Positions 24,990-34,248 of a stretch of DNA of 64,000 bases are shown one piece after another. This stretch comes from Massilia atriviolacea (GTDB lineage Bacteria > Pseudomonadota > Gammaproteobacteria > Burkholderiales > Burkholderiaceae_D): positions 346,553-410,552 of the forward strand of contig NZ_RXLQ01000005.1 of assembly GCF_003953935.1 (NCBI RefSeq). Reading direction: 5' to 3'. The stretch's first letter is position 1. The number at the start of each line of letters is the position of its first letter. A program made the position numbers and the translations under genes. Under the pieces are notes generated by a model. It saw only the letters and a program-made list of their open reading frames with translations. It did no database searches and was not told the DNA's origin.

Positions 24990-27404
24990 ATGGAAATCCA
25001 ACGCCTTACCCTGCCGCCGCGTTCCGGTCCCGGCGACGTGACCACGTTCTACTCGTTCGAGAGCGCGAGCGCGCGCAGCGTGGCCTTGTCGACCATGGCG
25101 GTGCTGCTGGCCGGACGCCAGGACGCCACCGTGCCGGTGCTGATGATCGATTTCGACACCGTCTCGCCCGGCCTGCACCATGCGTTCGGGCTGGCCGGCG
25201 AGCGGCCAGGCCTGCTCGAATATTTCCAGGCCTGCCGCGAGCAGTTGCGCCTGCTCGGGCGCGGCCATCCGGTGCGCAGGTCGCAGGACGCCGACGAGCA
25301 GGACGACAACGCCCTGGCGCGCCAGGTGCTCGACGCGGTCGACTGGGAACCGTTCGTCGAGCGTGTCGACCTCAGCCGCCCGCTGTACCTGATGCGGGCC
25401 GGCAGCTTCGACGACAGCTACGGCGAGCGCGCCGACCGCTTCGACTGGGATGGCTTGTTCCAGCTCTGTCCGGCGCTGTTCCGCTGTTTCGCCGAGTTCA
25501 TGACGCAGCGCTTCGCCCATGTGCTGGTGGACGCGCGCAGCGGACGTTCGGCCGAGGTCAGCATCTGCACCGCCTTGCTGCCGCGCCGGCTGGTGGCGCT
25601 GTTTACGCCGAGCCGGCGCAGCCTGGACGGCCTGGCCGGCGTGGTCACGCGCGCCATCGATTACCGCTGCAGCCACGAAGCCGAGCAGCGCCCCCTGATG
25701 GTGTACCCGCTGCCGGCCGCGATCGATAGCGCCGACAGCGCGCGCCGCCTGCTGTGGCGGCGCGGCGATCCGCACAAGGCCCTGGCCGGCTACCAGAGCG
25801 TGATCGAACAGTTGCTGCGCCAGTGTTACGGGGTCGCGCGCGTCTCGCTCGACAGCTATTTCGACGAAATCCAGCTGCCCCAGCTGCACGCCCTGGCCGA
25901 TGCCGGGCCGCCGGCCCACGGCGGCGAACGCGACGCCGACCGCTTTTCGCTGGCGCGCACCTTCGACACCCTGCTCGACTGGTTCCTCGGTAACTATTTC
26001 CCCTGGCAATCGCATGCCGAAGTGCGCCTGGCCGCCGCCATCGGGGCGGCGCGCGCGCGGCTCGGCGGCGGACCCGACCTGGCGCTGTCGCTGCCGCTGG
26101 CGCGCGACCTGCACCAGCTCGGCCTGCTGTACCGGTGCGCCGGCCGCGCCGCCGACGCCATCGCCTGCCTCGAAGAAAGCATCCACCTGCGCCAGCGCCT
26201 GCTGGGCGACGACCATGCCGACACCCGCGCCGGCCGCGCCCAGCTGGCCACCCTGCTGGGCCAGGACGGGCGCCTGGCCGAGGCCGAGTTTCTGCAGGAA
26301 TTGCTGCTCGACGATTGCGCGCGCCTGCTGGGGCCCGAACATCCGGACACCCTGGCGGCGCGCGCCGCCCTGGCCGCCACCCTGGCCCGGCGCGGCGATT
26401 TCGGACGCGCCCTGGCCCTGCACGAGCAAACCATCGACGCCAGCGAGCGCCTGTACGGCGCGGCCCACATGCACACCCTCGACCGCCTGGCCGAACAGGC
26501 GCGCACGCTGGCCCGGCACGGCGAACTGAGCCGTGCGCGCATGGTCTACGAGCGCGTGCTGGACGGGCGCGAACGCCTGCTCGGCGCCGAACACGAGCAA
26601 TCGCTGCGCTGCGCCCAGGACCTGTCGACCCTGCTGCGCGAGCTGGGCGACCTGGGCAATGCGCGCAAGTTGCAGGAGGGCGTGCTGGCGGCGCGCGAGC
26701 GCCATGCCGGCCCCGACCATCCAGCGACGATGCAGGCGCGCGAATTGCTGGCCGAGATCATGGCCGCCCAGAGCGACCTGGCCGGCGTGCGCGAGATGCT
26801 CGAACTGGTGGCGCGCAGCCGCGAGCGCAGCCTGGGCGCCGGCCATCCGGATACCCTCAGCAGCCAGCTGCGGCTGGCCTCGACCCTGAGCGAGCAGGGC
26901 GACCTGGACGCGGCGCGCCGCCTGCGCCAGAAGCTGGCCGGCGCCGATCCGGACCCGGCCGGCGCCAGGCAGGGGCCGGCCGCGGCCACGGCGGCGCCGC
27001 GCCAGCCGGCCGAAGCGGGCCACGGCGGCGCGCGCCAGTTCGCGCCGCCCGGCACGCCCGGCGCGGCGCGCCTCGATGGCGGCGCGCGTCCGACCAGCAT
27101 CCTCGACGCCCCGCCCGACAGCGGCGGGACCGATACCCTCAGCCACAAGCTGGCGCAGCTGCAGGAGCTGATCGACGGCTGCAGCGAACGCGAGGCGCGC
27201 GCGCTGGCCGACAGCCTGCGCAAGGCGGTGCTGCGGCGCCACGTGCCGCAGCCGCTGCGCAAGCGCGGCATGGCCCTGATCCGCCAGGTGTATATGCGCC
27301 ACAACGACAAGGATGCCTTGCTGGCGCTTGCGCAGGACGAGGTGTCGTTCTTGCAGGAAGCGCTCAACGACGCGGTCGGCGGGCGCCCGGTGAGCGCCCA
27401 ATAG
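24990..27404 (+). CDS. MinD/ParA-like (degenerate KGGVGR) and TPR protein, partner of the TIR protein
   Basis: The 804-residue product has three parts. Residues 12-280 resemble KGGVGR-type MinD/ParA ATPases: FYSFESASARSVALSTMAV stands where FYSxKGGVGRTxALAN is expected, then VLMIDFDTVSPGLHHAFG and FAHVLVDARSGRSAEVSIC. The P-loop glycines and lysine are absent, so NTP binding is doubtful. Residues about 365-655 hold roughly seven 42-residue kinesin-light-chain-like TPRs of the form RxLGxxHPDTLxxRxxLA. After an Ala/Pro-rich linker, residues 715-804 form an unassigned helical domain (LREL-like LQELIDGCSEREARALADSL). AGGAG precedes the ATG. I infer a sensor or scaffold controlling the TIR protein, somewhat like the TPR partner of FxSxx-COOH loci. 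Confidence 0.78.
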   Translation: MEIQRLTLPPRSGPGDVTTFYSFESASARSVALSTMAVLLAGRQDATVPVLMIDFDTVSPGLHHAFGLAGERPGLLEYFQACREQLRLLGRGHPVRRSQDADEQDDNALARQVLDAVDWEPFVERVDLSRPLYLMRAGSFDDSYGERADRFDWDGLFQLCPALFRCFAEFMTQRFAHVLVDARSGRSAEVSICTALLPRRLVALFTPSRRSLDGLAGVVTRAIDYRCSHEAEQRPLMVYPLPAAIDSADSARRLLWRRGDPHKALAGYQSVIEQLLRQCYGVARVSLDSYFDEIQLPQLHALADAGPPAHGGERDADRFSLARTFDTLLDWFLGNYFPWQSHAEVRLAAAIGAARARLGGGPDLALSLPLARDLHQLGLLYRCAGRAADAIACLEESIHLRQRLLGDDHADTRAGRAQLATLLGQDGRLAEAEFLQELLLDDCARLLGPEHPDTLAARAALAATLARRGDFGRALALHEQTIDASERLYGAAHMHTLDRLAEQARTLARHGELSRARMVYERVLDGRERLLGAEHEQSLRCAQDLSTLLRELGDLGNARKLQEGVLAARERHAGPDHPATMQARELLAEIMAAQSDLAGVREMLELVARSRERSLGAGHPDTLSSQLRLASTLSEQGDLDAARRLRQKLAGADPDPAGARQGPAAATAAPRQPAEAGHGGARQFAPPGTPGAARLDGGARPTSILDAPPDSGGTDTLSHKLAQLQELIDGCSEREARALADSLRKAVLRRHVPQPLRKRGMALIRQVYMRHNDKDALLALAQDEVSFLQEALNDAVGGRPVSAQ

Positions 27405-27449
27405 CATAAAATGTTGGTGCCGGGACAGCGTGAGGCGCATGGCTTCGGT

Positions 27450-27455
27450 TAAAAT
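27450..27455 (+). promoter_or_regulatory. -10 element directly upstream of surE
   Basis: TAAAAT ends 6 bp before the surE ATG, and no ribosome-binding site lies between. Transcription from it would start at or next to the ATG, giving a leaderless or almost leaderless mRNA. No clear -35 element is seen. Confidence 0.4.
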
Positions 27456-27461
27456 CTGGGC

Positions 27462-28199
27462 ATGAGAATTCTTATCAGCAATGACGACGGCTATCTCGCC
27501 CCCGGGATCCAGGCCTTGGCCGACGCGCTCGCGCCGGTGGCCGAGATCGTCGTCGTGGCGCCCGACAGCAACCGCTCCGGCGCCTCCAATTCGCTGTCGC
27601 TGGACCGCCCGCTGTCGGTGCAGAAGGCGGCCAACGGGTTTTACTTCGTCAACGGCACCCCGACCGACTGCGTGCACGTGGCCCTGACCGGGATGCTCGA
27701 CTACCGGCCCGACCTGGTCGTCTCCGGCATCAACAACGGCCAGAACATGGGCGACGACACCCTGTATTCCGGCACCGTGGCGGCCGCCACCGAAGGTTAT
27801 CTGTTCGGCATTCCGGCGATCGCCTTTTCCCAGGTCGCGCACGGCTGGGAACACATCGATTCGGCGGCCCGGCTGGCGCGCGACATCGTGCTGCGCCGCT
27901 TCGACGAATTGCCGGCGCCTTACCTGCTGAACGTGAATATCCCCAACCTGCCGTACGAAGCCCTGCGCATCGTGCGCGCCACCCGGCTCGGCAAGCGCCA
28001 CCAGGCCGAGCCGGTGATCCGGGGGCGCGACCCGCGCGGGCGCGAGATTTTCTGGATCGGCCCGCCGGGCGCCACGCGCGACGCCGGCGAGGGCACCGAT
28101 TTCCATGCCACCGCCCGCGGCGAAGTCTCGGTCACCCCGCTGCAGGTCGACCTGACCCACCGCGACCAGCTGGCGCTGCTCACGCGCGGATTGGCATGA
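27462..28199 (+). CDS. surE: 5'/3'-nucleotidase SurE
   Basis: SurE is a metal-dependent nucleotidase that dephosphorylates nucleoside monophosphates and short polyphosphates, acting in stationary-phase survival. The 245-residue product begins [15 protein letters not shown], with Asp8 and Asp9 as metal ligands. It continues with [20 protein letters not shown] and [20 protein letters not shown], where Ser and Asn complete the site. It overlaps pcm by four bases (ATGA) and begins the conserved surE-pcm-nlpD-rpoS order. Confidence 0.97.
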   Translation: MRILISNDDGYLAPGIQALADALAPVAEIVVVAPDSNRSGASNSLSLDRPLSVQKAANGFYFVNGTPTDCVHVALTGMLDYRPDLVVSGINNGQNMGDDTLYSGTVAAATEGYLFGIPAIAFSQVAHGWEHIDSAARLARDIVLRRFDELPAPYLLNVNIPNLPYEALRIVRATRLGKRHQAEPVIRGRDPRGREIFWIGPPGATRDAGEGTDFHATARGEVSVTPLQVDLTHRDQLALLTRGLA

Positions 28200-29104
28200 G
28201 CGACAAGCCGGACAAGCGCAGCACCTTTCCGCTGCCGCTGTCGTCGGTGACCGGGAGCAAGCGCGCGGGTCCGGCGTTTCCTCCTGCCAAGGTGGCAACC
28301 CCGCAAACGGCCACCCGGAATGCCGCCGGCAGCGGCGTGCCGGGCGGCCCGGGCGGCCCGGGCGACACGCGCAGCTATGTGCCGCGCGTGGTGCTGCCGC
28401 CGGCCAAGCCGCATGGCGACGCCTACCAGCGCGCCCAGCCGCTGCCGGTGGCGGCGCCGCGCCCCGACACCGGCGTGTCGGACGCGATCCGGCGCGCCAT
28501 GGTGGCGCGCGTGGCCAAGCAGGGCGTGCAGGACGGGGTGGTGCTGAAAGCGCTCGAAACCGTGCAGCGCCACCGCTTCATCGAACCGGCGCTGTCGGCC
28601 CAGGCCTATGTCGACGCCTCGCTGCCGATCGGCCACAACCAGACCATTTCGCGTCCCTACATCGTGGCGCGCATGCTCGAAGTACTGCGCAACGGCAACG
28701 CGCTGACCCGGGTGCTGGAGATCGGCACCGGCTGCGGCTACCAGGCGGCGGTGCTCTCGCATATCGCCAAGGATGTGTTTTCGGTCGAGCGCATCCGCCA
28801 GCTGCACGAGCTGGCCAAGACCAATCTGCGCCACCTGCGCATCGTGAACCTGCGCTTGCACTACGGAGATGGTATGCTAGGTTTGCCCCAGGCCGCCCCA
28901 TTCGACGGTATCATTCTGGCTGCGGCCGGTCTGGAGGTGCCGCAGGCACTGCTGGAGCAGCTCAGCGTGGGTGGCCGCCTGGTCGCCCCGGTGGGCGCGC
29001 AGGTCCAGCATTTGCAGCTGATCACCCGCACCGGCAAGGCTGAATGGATGAGCGAGACCCTGGAAGGCTGCCACTTCGTGCCGCTGCGCCCGGGCACCGT
29101 TTAA
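28196..29104 (+). CDS. pcm: Protein-L-isoaspartate O-methyltransferase with long N-terminal extension
   Basis: Pcm methylates isoaspartyl residues in damaged proteins with S-adenosylmethionine. The 302-residue product has the family motifs in its last 215 residues: [16 protein letters not shown], the SAM site [27 protein letters not shown] and [14 protein letters not shown]. The first 85 or so residues are Pro-, Gly- and Ala-rich with no family match, longer than the E. coli enzyme by about 90 residues. The start is set by its four-base overlap with surE. It supports repair in stationary phase alongside SurE and RpoS. Confidence 0.95.
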   Translation: MSDKPDKRSTFPLPLSSVTGSKRAGPAFPPAKVATPQTATRNAAGSGVPGGPGGPGDTRSYVPRVVLPPAKPHGDAYQRAQPLPVAAPRPDTGVSDAIRRAMVARVAKQGVQDGVVLKALETVQRHRFIEPALSAQAYVDASLPIGHNQTISRPYIVARMLEVLRNGNALTRVLEIGTGCGYQAAVLSHIAKDVFSVERIRQLHELAKTNLRHLRIVNLRLHYGDGMLGLPQAAPFDGIILAAAGLEVPQALLEQLSVGGRLVAPVGAQVQHLQLITRTGKAEWMSETLEGCHFVPLRPGTV

Positions 29105-29165
29105 GCGTCCGGCGCGCCTGCACCCTCCGGTGCGCGCCCCGCTGACAGAATACGACACACATGAC

Positions 29166-30143
29166 ATGAGAATGAAATACACAAGCCATCTTCCCCTGCT
29201 GTTCCTGACTCTCGGCCTGCTCAGCGCCTGTAATACCGCCCCCCGCCGCCCGGCGCCCGTGATCGACCGCCTGCCTGCCGCCGACAACCGCGCGCCGCGC
29301 CCGGCCGAGGACGCCAAGGATGAACGCGGCATGTATACCGTGCGCAAGGGCGACACCCTGATCCGCATCGCACTCGACCATGGCCAGAACTACCGCGACC
29401 TGGTGGAGTGGAACAAGCTGTCCAACCCGAACGACATCAAGGTCGACCAGGTCCTGCGCGTGCTGCCTCCGGACAGCGGCGCCAGCGCCGGCGCCGCCAG
29501 CGGCGGGGTCGTGACCAGCAAGATCGACATGCCGCCGCCGTCGGAACCGAAGGCGCCGCCGGCCCCGGTGGTGGTCAAAAAGACCACGCCGCGCGCCGAC
29601 AAGCGTCCTTACAGCGATAACGCGCTGGCCGAGCTGCAAAAAGGCGAGGGCGGCGCGCCGGCCAGGCCGGAAGCGAAACCGGTCGAGAAACCGGAGCGCG
29701 ATCCGCATCCGCCGGCCGTGACCGTCATTGCGCCGCCGGCCGTGACGGCGCCGCCGGCGGCCGCCAGCGACGAGGAAAAGCTGAGCTGGATGTGGCCGTC
29801 CGACGGCAAGATCGTCGCCACCTTCGATGAAGGCAAGAACAAGGGCATCGATATCGCCGGCAAGGCGGGCCAGCACGTGATGGCGGCCGGCGCCGGAAAA
29901 GTCATGTACGCCGGTAGCGGCATCCGCGGTTATGGTAATCTGGTGATTGTGAAGCACAGCAACAGCCTGCTGTCCGCCTACGCCCACAACCGCTCAATCG
30001 TGGTCAAGGAAGGCCAGAGCGTCAACAAGGGCCAGGTGATTGCGGAAATGGGCGATTCGGATGCCGATTCGGTCAAGCTGCACTTCGAGATCCGCCAGCA
30101 GGGCAAGCCGGTCGATCCTTCGCGTTTCCTGCCTAACCGCTGA
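29166..30143 (+). CDS. nlpD: NlpD-type lipoprotein, LysM and degenerate M23 domain
   Basis: NlpD activates the amidase AmiC for septal peptidoglycan splitting. The 325-residue product has a lipobox LSAC (Cys22), a LysM domain ([20 protein letters not shown]), a Pro/Lys-rich linker, and a C-terminal LytM/M23 domain ([20 protein letters not shown] to [20 protein letters not shown]). The zinc-ligand His expected before GIDIAG is absent, as in NlpD proteins that work as activators rather than enzymes. Start codons at 29166 and 29172 are both possible. It lies between pcm and rpoS, the usual order; the rpoS promoter is commonly inside nlpD. Confidence 0.93.
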   Translation: MRMKYTSHLPLLFLTLGLLSACNTAPRRPAPVIDRLPAADNRAPRPAEDAKDERGMYTVRKGDTLIRIALDHGQNYRDLVEWNKLSNPNDIKVDQVLRVLPPDSGASAGAASGGVVTSKIDMPPPSEPKAPPAPVVVKKTTPRADKRPYSDNALAELQKGEGGAPARPEAKPVEKPERDPHPPAVTVIAPPAVTAPPAAASDEEKLSWMWPSDGKIVATFDEGKNKGIDIAGKAGQHVMAAGAGKVMYAGSGIRGYGNLVIVKHSNSLLSAYAHNRSIVVKEGQSVNKGQVIAEMGDSDADSVKLHFEIRQQGKPVDPSRFLPNR

Positions 30144-30183
30144 GAAATTATCGCCGGACGAGCGCCGGCCCCGTGGATCCTTC

Positions 30184-31230
30184 ATGACGCATTCGAGCTA
30201 CCAGCAGGGCGACCGACCGGATCCGGATGATTTCCAGGACGATCCGGACGAGGCCGCGCTCGATCCGCCGCTCGATGCCGACATCGAGATCGATGCCGAC
30301 GACGGCCCCGGCCCGGGCCCCGACGGCGGCGCGCCGGTGCCCGGCGCCGTGCTCGAAAGCGTCGACGAACTGAAGAAAGTGCTGGCGGCCGAGCTCTCGA
30401 CCGATACCACCCAGCACTACCTGAACCAGATCGGCACGCGCGCGCTGCTGACCGCGCCGCAGGAAGTCCACTTCGCCACCCTGGCCAAGGCCGGCGACTT
30501 CGGCGCGCGCCAGACCATGATCGAACACAATCTGCGCCTGGTGGTGTCGATCGCCAAGCATTACATCAACCGCGGCGTGGTCCTGCTCGACATGATCGAG
30601 GAGGGCAACATCGGCCTGATGCGCGCCATCGACAAGTTCGAGCCCGAGCGCGGTTTCCGTTTTTCGACCTACGCCACCTGGTGGATCCGCCAGAGCATCG
30701 AGCGCGCCATCATGAACCAGGCGCGCACGGTGCGCCTGCCGGTGCACATGGTGCGCGAGCTGAACCAGATCCTGCGCGCCAAGTACCATCTCGAAGCCCA
30801 GCACCACGACGGCAAGGACGCCACCGCCGAAGACATCGCCCACCTGGTCGGGCGTCCGGTCGAGGAAGTGCAGGACATCCTGGCCCTGTCCGAGCACGCC
30901 ACCTCGCTCGACGCCCCGCTCGACAACGATCCCCAGTCGAGCCTGATGGACATGCTGCCGGGCGACGCCGACGACAGCCCCGACGCCCGCGCCGAACACC
31001 ACGAAATGACGGTGCTGGTGCGCGACTGGCTCACGCGCCTGCCGGACAAGCAGCGCATCGTCATCATGCGCCGTTTCGGGCTCGACAACGACGACCCGGC
31101 CACCCTCGAAACCCTGGCCGAAGAGATGGGCGTCACGCGCGAGCGGGTGCGCCAGATCCAGCAGGAAGCCCTGGTCAAACTGAAACGGGCGATGGCCGCC
31201 CGTGGCGTGGTGCGCGATTCCTTGCTATGA
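30184..31230 (+). CDS. rpoS: RNA polymerase sigma factor RpoS
   Basis: This 348-residue sigma-70-family factor directs general-stress and stationary-phase transcription. It has an acidic, variable N-terminus with [15 protein letters not shown] and a second acidic block. Region 1.2 follows at [20 protein letters not shown], then region 2 with [20 protein letters not shown] and [20 protein letters not shown], region 3, and region 4 with [15 protein letters not shown] and [16 protein letters not shown]. The acidic front is longer than in E. coli RpoS. The ATG at 30184 follows the nlpD stop by 40 bp. Upstream in-frame codons overlap nlpD and are not used. Confidence 0.95.
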   Translation: MTHSSYQQGDRPDPDDFQDDPDEAALDPPLDADIEIDADDGPGPGPDGGAPVPGAVLESVDELKKVLAAELSTDTTQHYLNQIGTRALLTAPQEVHFATLAKAGDFGARQTMIEHNLRLVVSIAKHYINRGVVLLDMIEEGNIGLMRAIDKFEPERGFRFSTYATWWIRQSIERAIMNQARTVRLPVHMVRELNQILRAKYHLEAQHHDGKDATAEDIAHLVGRPVEEVQDILALSEHATSLDAPLDNDPQSSLMDMLPGDADDSPDARAEHHEMTVLVRDWLTRLPDKQRIVIMRRFGLDNDDPATLETLAEEMGVTRERVRQIQQEALVKLKRAMAARGVVRDSLL

Positions 31231-31313
31231 TTCGCGCGGGCTGATCCGGCTGCGCGCCTCCTCCTTTTCCCCTTAATCCTCTTTCCGCACACGCCTTGCG
31301 CGTGTTTTTCGCC

Positions 31314-32654
31314 ATGCAAGACACCATTCTCGACATCAAATCACTGGACATGGACGCCCGCGGCGTCGGCCACCTCGCCAACGAGGACGGTTCGCCGGGC
31401 AAGGTCATCTTCGTCGAGGGCGCTTTGCCGGGCGAACAGGTCGGCTTCCACACCTTTAAAAAGAAAAAGAACTGGGAAGCGGCGCGCATGACCGTGCTGC
31501 ACAAGGCCTCGTCGATGCGCGTGACGCCGAAATGCCCGCATTTCGACAATTGCGGCGGCTGCTCGATGCAGCACCTGGAGCCGAGCGCCCAGGTGGCGAT
31601 GAAGCAGCGTGTGCTGGAAGACAACCTGTGGCACATCGGCAAGGTCAAGCCGGGCAATGTGATGCGTCCGATGTACGGCCCGACCTGGGGCTACCGCTAC
31701 CGCGCGCGCCTGTCGGTGCGCCATGTTGCCAAAAAAGATACGGTGCTGGTCGGCTTCCACGAGAAGCGCTCGGCCTTCGTGGCCGACATGAGCGACTGCA
31801 AGATCCTGCCGCCGCACGTGGCCGCCATGCTGCTGCCGCTGCGCGCGCTGGTGGGCGGCTTGTCGATCTTCGACCAGATGCCGCAGATCGAAATCGCGGT
31901 CGGCGAAGAAACCACGGCCATGGTGCTGCGCATCATGGCGCCCCTGACGGGCGCCGATGAAACCTTGCTGAAAAGTTTCGCCGACCAGTGGCAGATCCAG
32001 TGGTGGCTGCAGACCAAGGGGCCGGAAACGGCGGCGCCGTTCTATCCGCTCGACAAGGAGCTGTATTACACCTTGCCCGAGTTCGGCGTGAAGATGCCGT
32101 TCAAGCCGGTCGACTTTACCCAGGTCAACCACCACATCAACCGCGTACTGGTGGGCAAGGCGCTGAACCTGCTGGAGGTGCAGCCGGCCGACCGCGTGGC
32201 CGACCTGTTCTGCGGCCTGGGTAACTTTACCTTGCCGCTGGCCACCCAGGCGCGCGAAGTGGTCGGCATCGAAGGCAGCACCACCCTGACCGAACGGGCG
32301 CTGTCGAATGCGCGCGCCAACGGCCTGTCGGAGAAGACCAGTTTTTCGACGCGCAACCTGTTCGAGGTGACGGCCGAGGACCTGGTCGCGCTCGGCAAGT
32401 TCGACCGCATGCTGATCGACCCGCCGCGCGACGGCGCCATGGCGCTGGTGCAAGCCCTGGCCGCCCTCAGACTGAGCCACCCGGACATGATGCCCAAGCG
32501 CATAGTGTACGTCTCGTGCAGCCCGTCCACCCTGGCGCGCGACGCCGGCATCCTGACCCACGAAGCCGGCTACGAGCTGAGCAAGGCCGGCGTGGTCAAT
32601 ATGTTCCCGCACACCTCGCACGTGGAATCGATGGCAGTCTTTAACCTGGTGTAA
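31314..32654 (+). CDS. rlmD: 23S rRNA (uracil(1939)-C(5))-methyltransferase RlmD
   Basis: RlmD makes 5-methyluridine at position 1939 of 23S rRNA. The 446-residue product begins with a TRAM-like RNA-binding domain (DMDARGVGHLANEDGSPGKV). Iron-sulfur cysteines are in CPHFDNCGGCSMQHLEPSAQ plus a later cysteine. The SAM site is VADLFCGLGNFTLPLA, and the catalytic nucleophile region is RIVYVSCSPSTLARDA. Open frame continues 18 bp upstream, but MQDTILDIKSLDMDARG fits the family. No Shine-Dalgarno sequence is evident. The gene follows rpoS on the same strand and is followed by a Fur box. Confidence 0.95.
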   Translation: MQDTILDIKSLDMDARGVGHLANEDGSPGKVIFVEGALPGEQVGFHTFKKKKNWEAARMTVLHKASSMRVTPKCPHFDNCGGCSMQHLEPSAQVAMKQRVLEDNLWHIGKVKPGNVMRPMYGPTWGYRYRARLSVRHVAKKDTVLVGFHEKRSAFVADMSDCKILPPHVAAMLLPLRALVGGLSIFDQMPQIEIAVGEETTAMVLRIMAPLTGADETLLKSFADQWQIQWWLQTKGPETAAPFYPLDKELYYTLPEFGVKMPFKPVDFTQVNHHINRVLVGKALNLLEVQPADRVADLFCGLGNFTLPLATQAREVVGIEGSTTLTERALSNARANGLSEKTSFSTRNLFEVTAEDLVALGKFDRMLIDPPRDGAMALVQALAALRLSHPDMMPKRIVYVSCSPSTLARDAGILTHEAGYELSKAGVVNMFPHTSHVESMAVFNLV

Positions 32655-32684
32655 ACACCGGGCAGGGGAGGGCGCGCTGTTTGC

Positions 32685-32703
32685 TATAATGGGAATCATT
32701 CTC
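32685..32703. promoter_or_regulatory. Fur box upstream of the FecI-type sigma gene
   Basis: TATAATGGGAATCATTCTC matches the 19-bp Fur consensus at 15 of 19 positions. It is about 90 bp upstream of the sigma factor's start and also contains a TATAAT hexamer, so Fur would cover a core promoter element. Confidence 0.8.
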
Positions 32704-32794
32704 ATTTCCGGCCGCGCGCCGCCGTGCGGCCTCCCAGAAGCGGCGCGGCTATGCAGCGTGGGTCGGAACGACCTTTTTCCAGCCGCCCGCCATC

Positions 32795-33274
32795 GTGTTC
32801 GAACGCTATCACCACGAGTTGCTCAATTTCCTGCATCGCCTGCTGGGCGACCGCCACGCCGCCGCCGACCTGGCCCAGGAAAGCTACGTCCGCGTGCTGC
32901 TGGCGCAGCAATCGGGGCGCGCCATCGCCAACGCCCGCGCGCTGCTGTACCGCACGGCGCGCAATCTGGTCATCGACACCCACCGGCGCGCCGGCGTACG
33001 CGGCCACGATGCGCTCGACGCCATCGCCGACCATGCCGGCCCGGTCCATCTCCAGCCCGATGAAGCGCTGGCCTCCGATCAGTCCGTGCAAGCCTACCTG
33101 CGGGCGATCGAGGACTTGCCGCCGCGCTGCCGCGAAGCCTTCATCCTGCACGTGTTCGACGACATGAGCCACAAGCAGATCGCCGAACGCATGGGGATTT
33201 CGGCCAGCATGGTGGAAAAGCACATCGTGCGCGGCATGCTGGCCTGCCGCGCCTGCGAACGGAGCGGCGCATGA
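32795..33274 (+). CDS. FecI-type ECF sigma factor
   Basis: The 159-residue product is an extracytoplasmic-function sigma factor. Region 2 runs from YHHELLNFLHRLLGDRHAAA through LAQESYVRVL to YRTARNLVIDTHRRAG. Region 4 is EDLPPRCREAFILHVFDDMS and continues with HKQIAERMGISASMVEKHI. The region 4 wording, especially DDMSHKQIAERMGIS, is typical of iron-responsive FecI-like factors. It probably transcribes the TonB receptor gene two genes downstream when the receptor binds its siderophore. The start is GTG at 32795; the stop overlaps the start of the FecR gene as ATGA. A Fur box precedes it. Confidence 0.93.
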   Translation: MFERYHHELLNFLHRLLGDRHAAADLAQESYVRVLLAQQSGRAIANARALLYRTARNLVIDTHRRAGVRGHDALDAIADHAGPVHLQPDEALASDQSVQAYLRAIEDLPPRCREAFILHVFDDMSHKQIAERMGISASMVEKHIVRGMLACRACERSGA

Positions 33275-34248
33275 CGGCCGCCGGCGAGCGCATCGCGCGC
33301 GAGGCGGCCGCCTGGGCCGTGCGTGCCGGCGAAGGCGCGGACCAGGCCGCACTGGCCGCCTGGCTGGCCGCCGATCCGCGCCACCGCGCCGCGTACGAGG
33401 CCATGCGCGCCACCCTGCGCGGCGTGCGCGCCTTGCCGCCGTCGGCCGTGGCCGGCTTGCGCGCGGCGCTTCCCGCCGCCCCACCGGCGCCGCGCCGCAG
33501 CCTGGTGCTGCAAGCCTGTTGCGCCACGCTGGCGCTGGCCGTGGCCGGCGGCGGCTGGCTGGCCTGGGACCAGCGGCAGGGCCAGGCCAGCTTTAGCGCC
33601 TCGTATGCGACAACGCGCGGCCAGCAGCTGACGCAGGCGCTGCCCGACGGCAGCGTCATCGCGCTCGACACCGCCACCCGCATCGAGGTGCGCCTGTACC
33701 GCGACCGGCGCGAGGTGCTCCTGCACGAGGGCCAGGCCCTGTTTTCGGTGCGCCGCGACAGTGCGCGCCCCTTCCATGTCAGTGCCGGCGCCGCCCGCGT
33801 GACCGTGCTCGGCACCCGCTTCGCGGTGCGCCATACGCGCACCGGCCTGCAGGCGAACCGCGCCGCCGTGGCGGTCGAAGAAGGGCGGGTGCGGGTGCGC
33901 ACCGGCGCCGGCCAGGAAACCGAGCTGGGCGCCGGGCAGGCCGTCAGCAGCGCCGCCGACGGCCGCCTCGGCGCCGTGGCCAGCGTCGCGCCGGGAGCGG
34001 TCGCGGCCTGGCGCGAAGGGCGCATCAGTTTCAGGAATACCCCGCTGGCGCTGGCCCTCGCCGAATTCGAACGCTACGGCCAGACCGGGCTGGTGGTGCG
34101 CGATCCGGCCGTGGCCGCGCTGCGCGTGGGCGGCAGTTACACGCTGCGGCAACTGCCGGCCTTTGCCGCCGCCCTGCCGGAAATCCTGCCGGTGCGCCTG
34201 GTGGCGCGCGGCGGCCATAGCGAGATCGTGGCGCGCGAAAAAAATTGA
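33271..34248 (+). CDS. FecR-family anti-sigma/signal transducer
   Basis: FecR proteins sit in the inner membrane, hold the ECF sigma factor and receive the signal from the receptor. The 325-residue product has an N-terminal DUF4880-type region (AREAAAWAVRAGEGADQAAL to DPRHRAAYEAM) and one membrane helix near residues 75-95. The FecR domain follows (TRGQQLTQALPDGSVIALDT to VTVLGTRFAVRHT), then a C-terminal STN-interacting segment. It overlaps the sigma gene by four bases, so translation is coupled, and it is followed by the cognate receptor. The stop codon lies inside the next Fur box. Confidence 0.93.
   Translation: MTAAGERIAREAAAWAVRAGEGADQAALAAWLAADPRHRAAYEAMRATLRGVRALPPSAVAGLRAALPAAPPAPRRSLVLQACCATLALAVAGGGWLAWDQRQGQASFSASYATTRGQQLTQALPDGSVIALDTATRIEVRLYRDRREVLLHEGQALFSVRRDSARPFHVSAGAARVTVLGTRFAVRHTRTGLQANRAAVAVEEGRVRVRTGAGQETELGAGQAVSSAADGRLGAVASVAPGAVAAWREGRISFRNTPLALALAEFERYGQTGLVVRDPAVAALRVGGSYTLRQLPAFAAALPEILPVRLVARGGHSEIVAREKN

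Noticed and set aside
24371..27404. Assigning the TIR/TPR pair to the actinobacterial FxSxx-COOH system
   Set aside because: No FxSxx-ending small precursor or radical-SAM gene is present, so only a loose resemblance is claimed.
24858..28298. A 1146-codon minus-strand open frame opposite the TPR and surE genes
   Set aside because: The plus strand has clear TIR, MinD-like, TPR and SurE motifs with good ribosome-binding sites; the antisense product is low-complexity.
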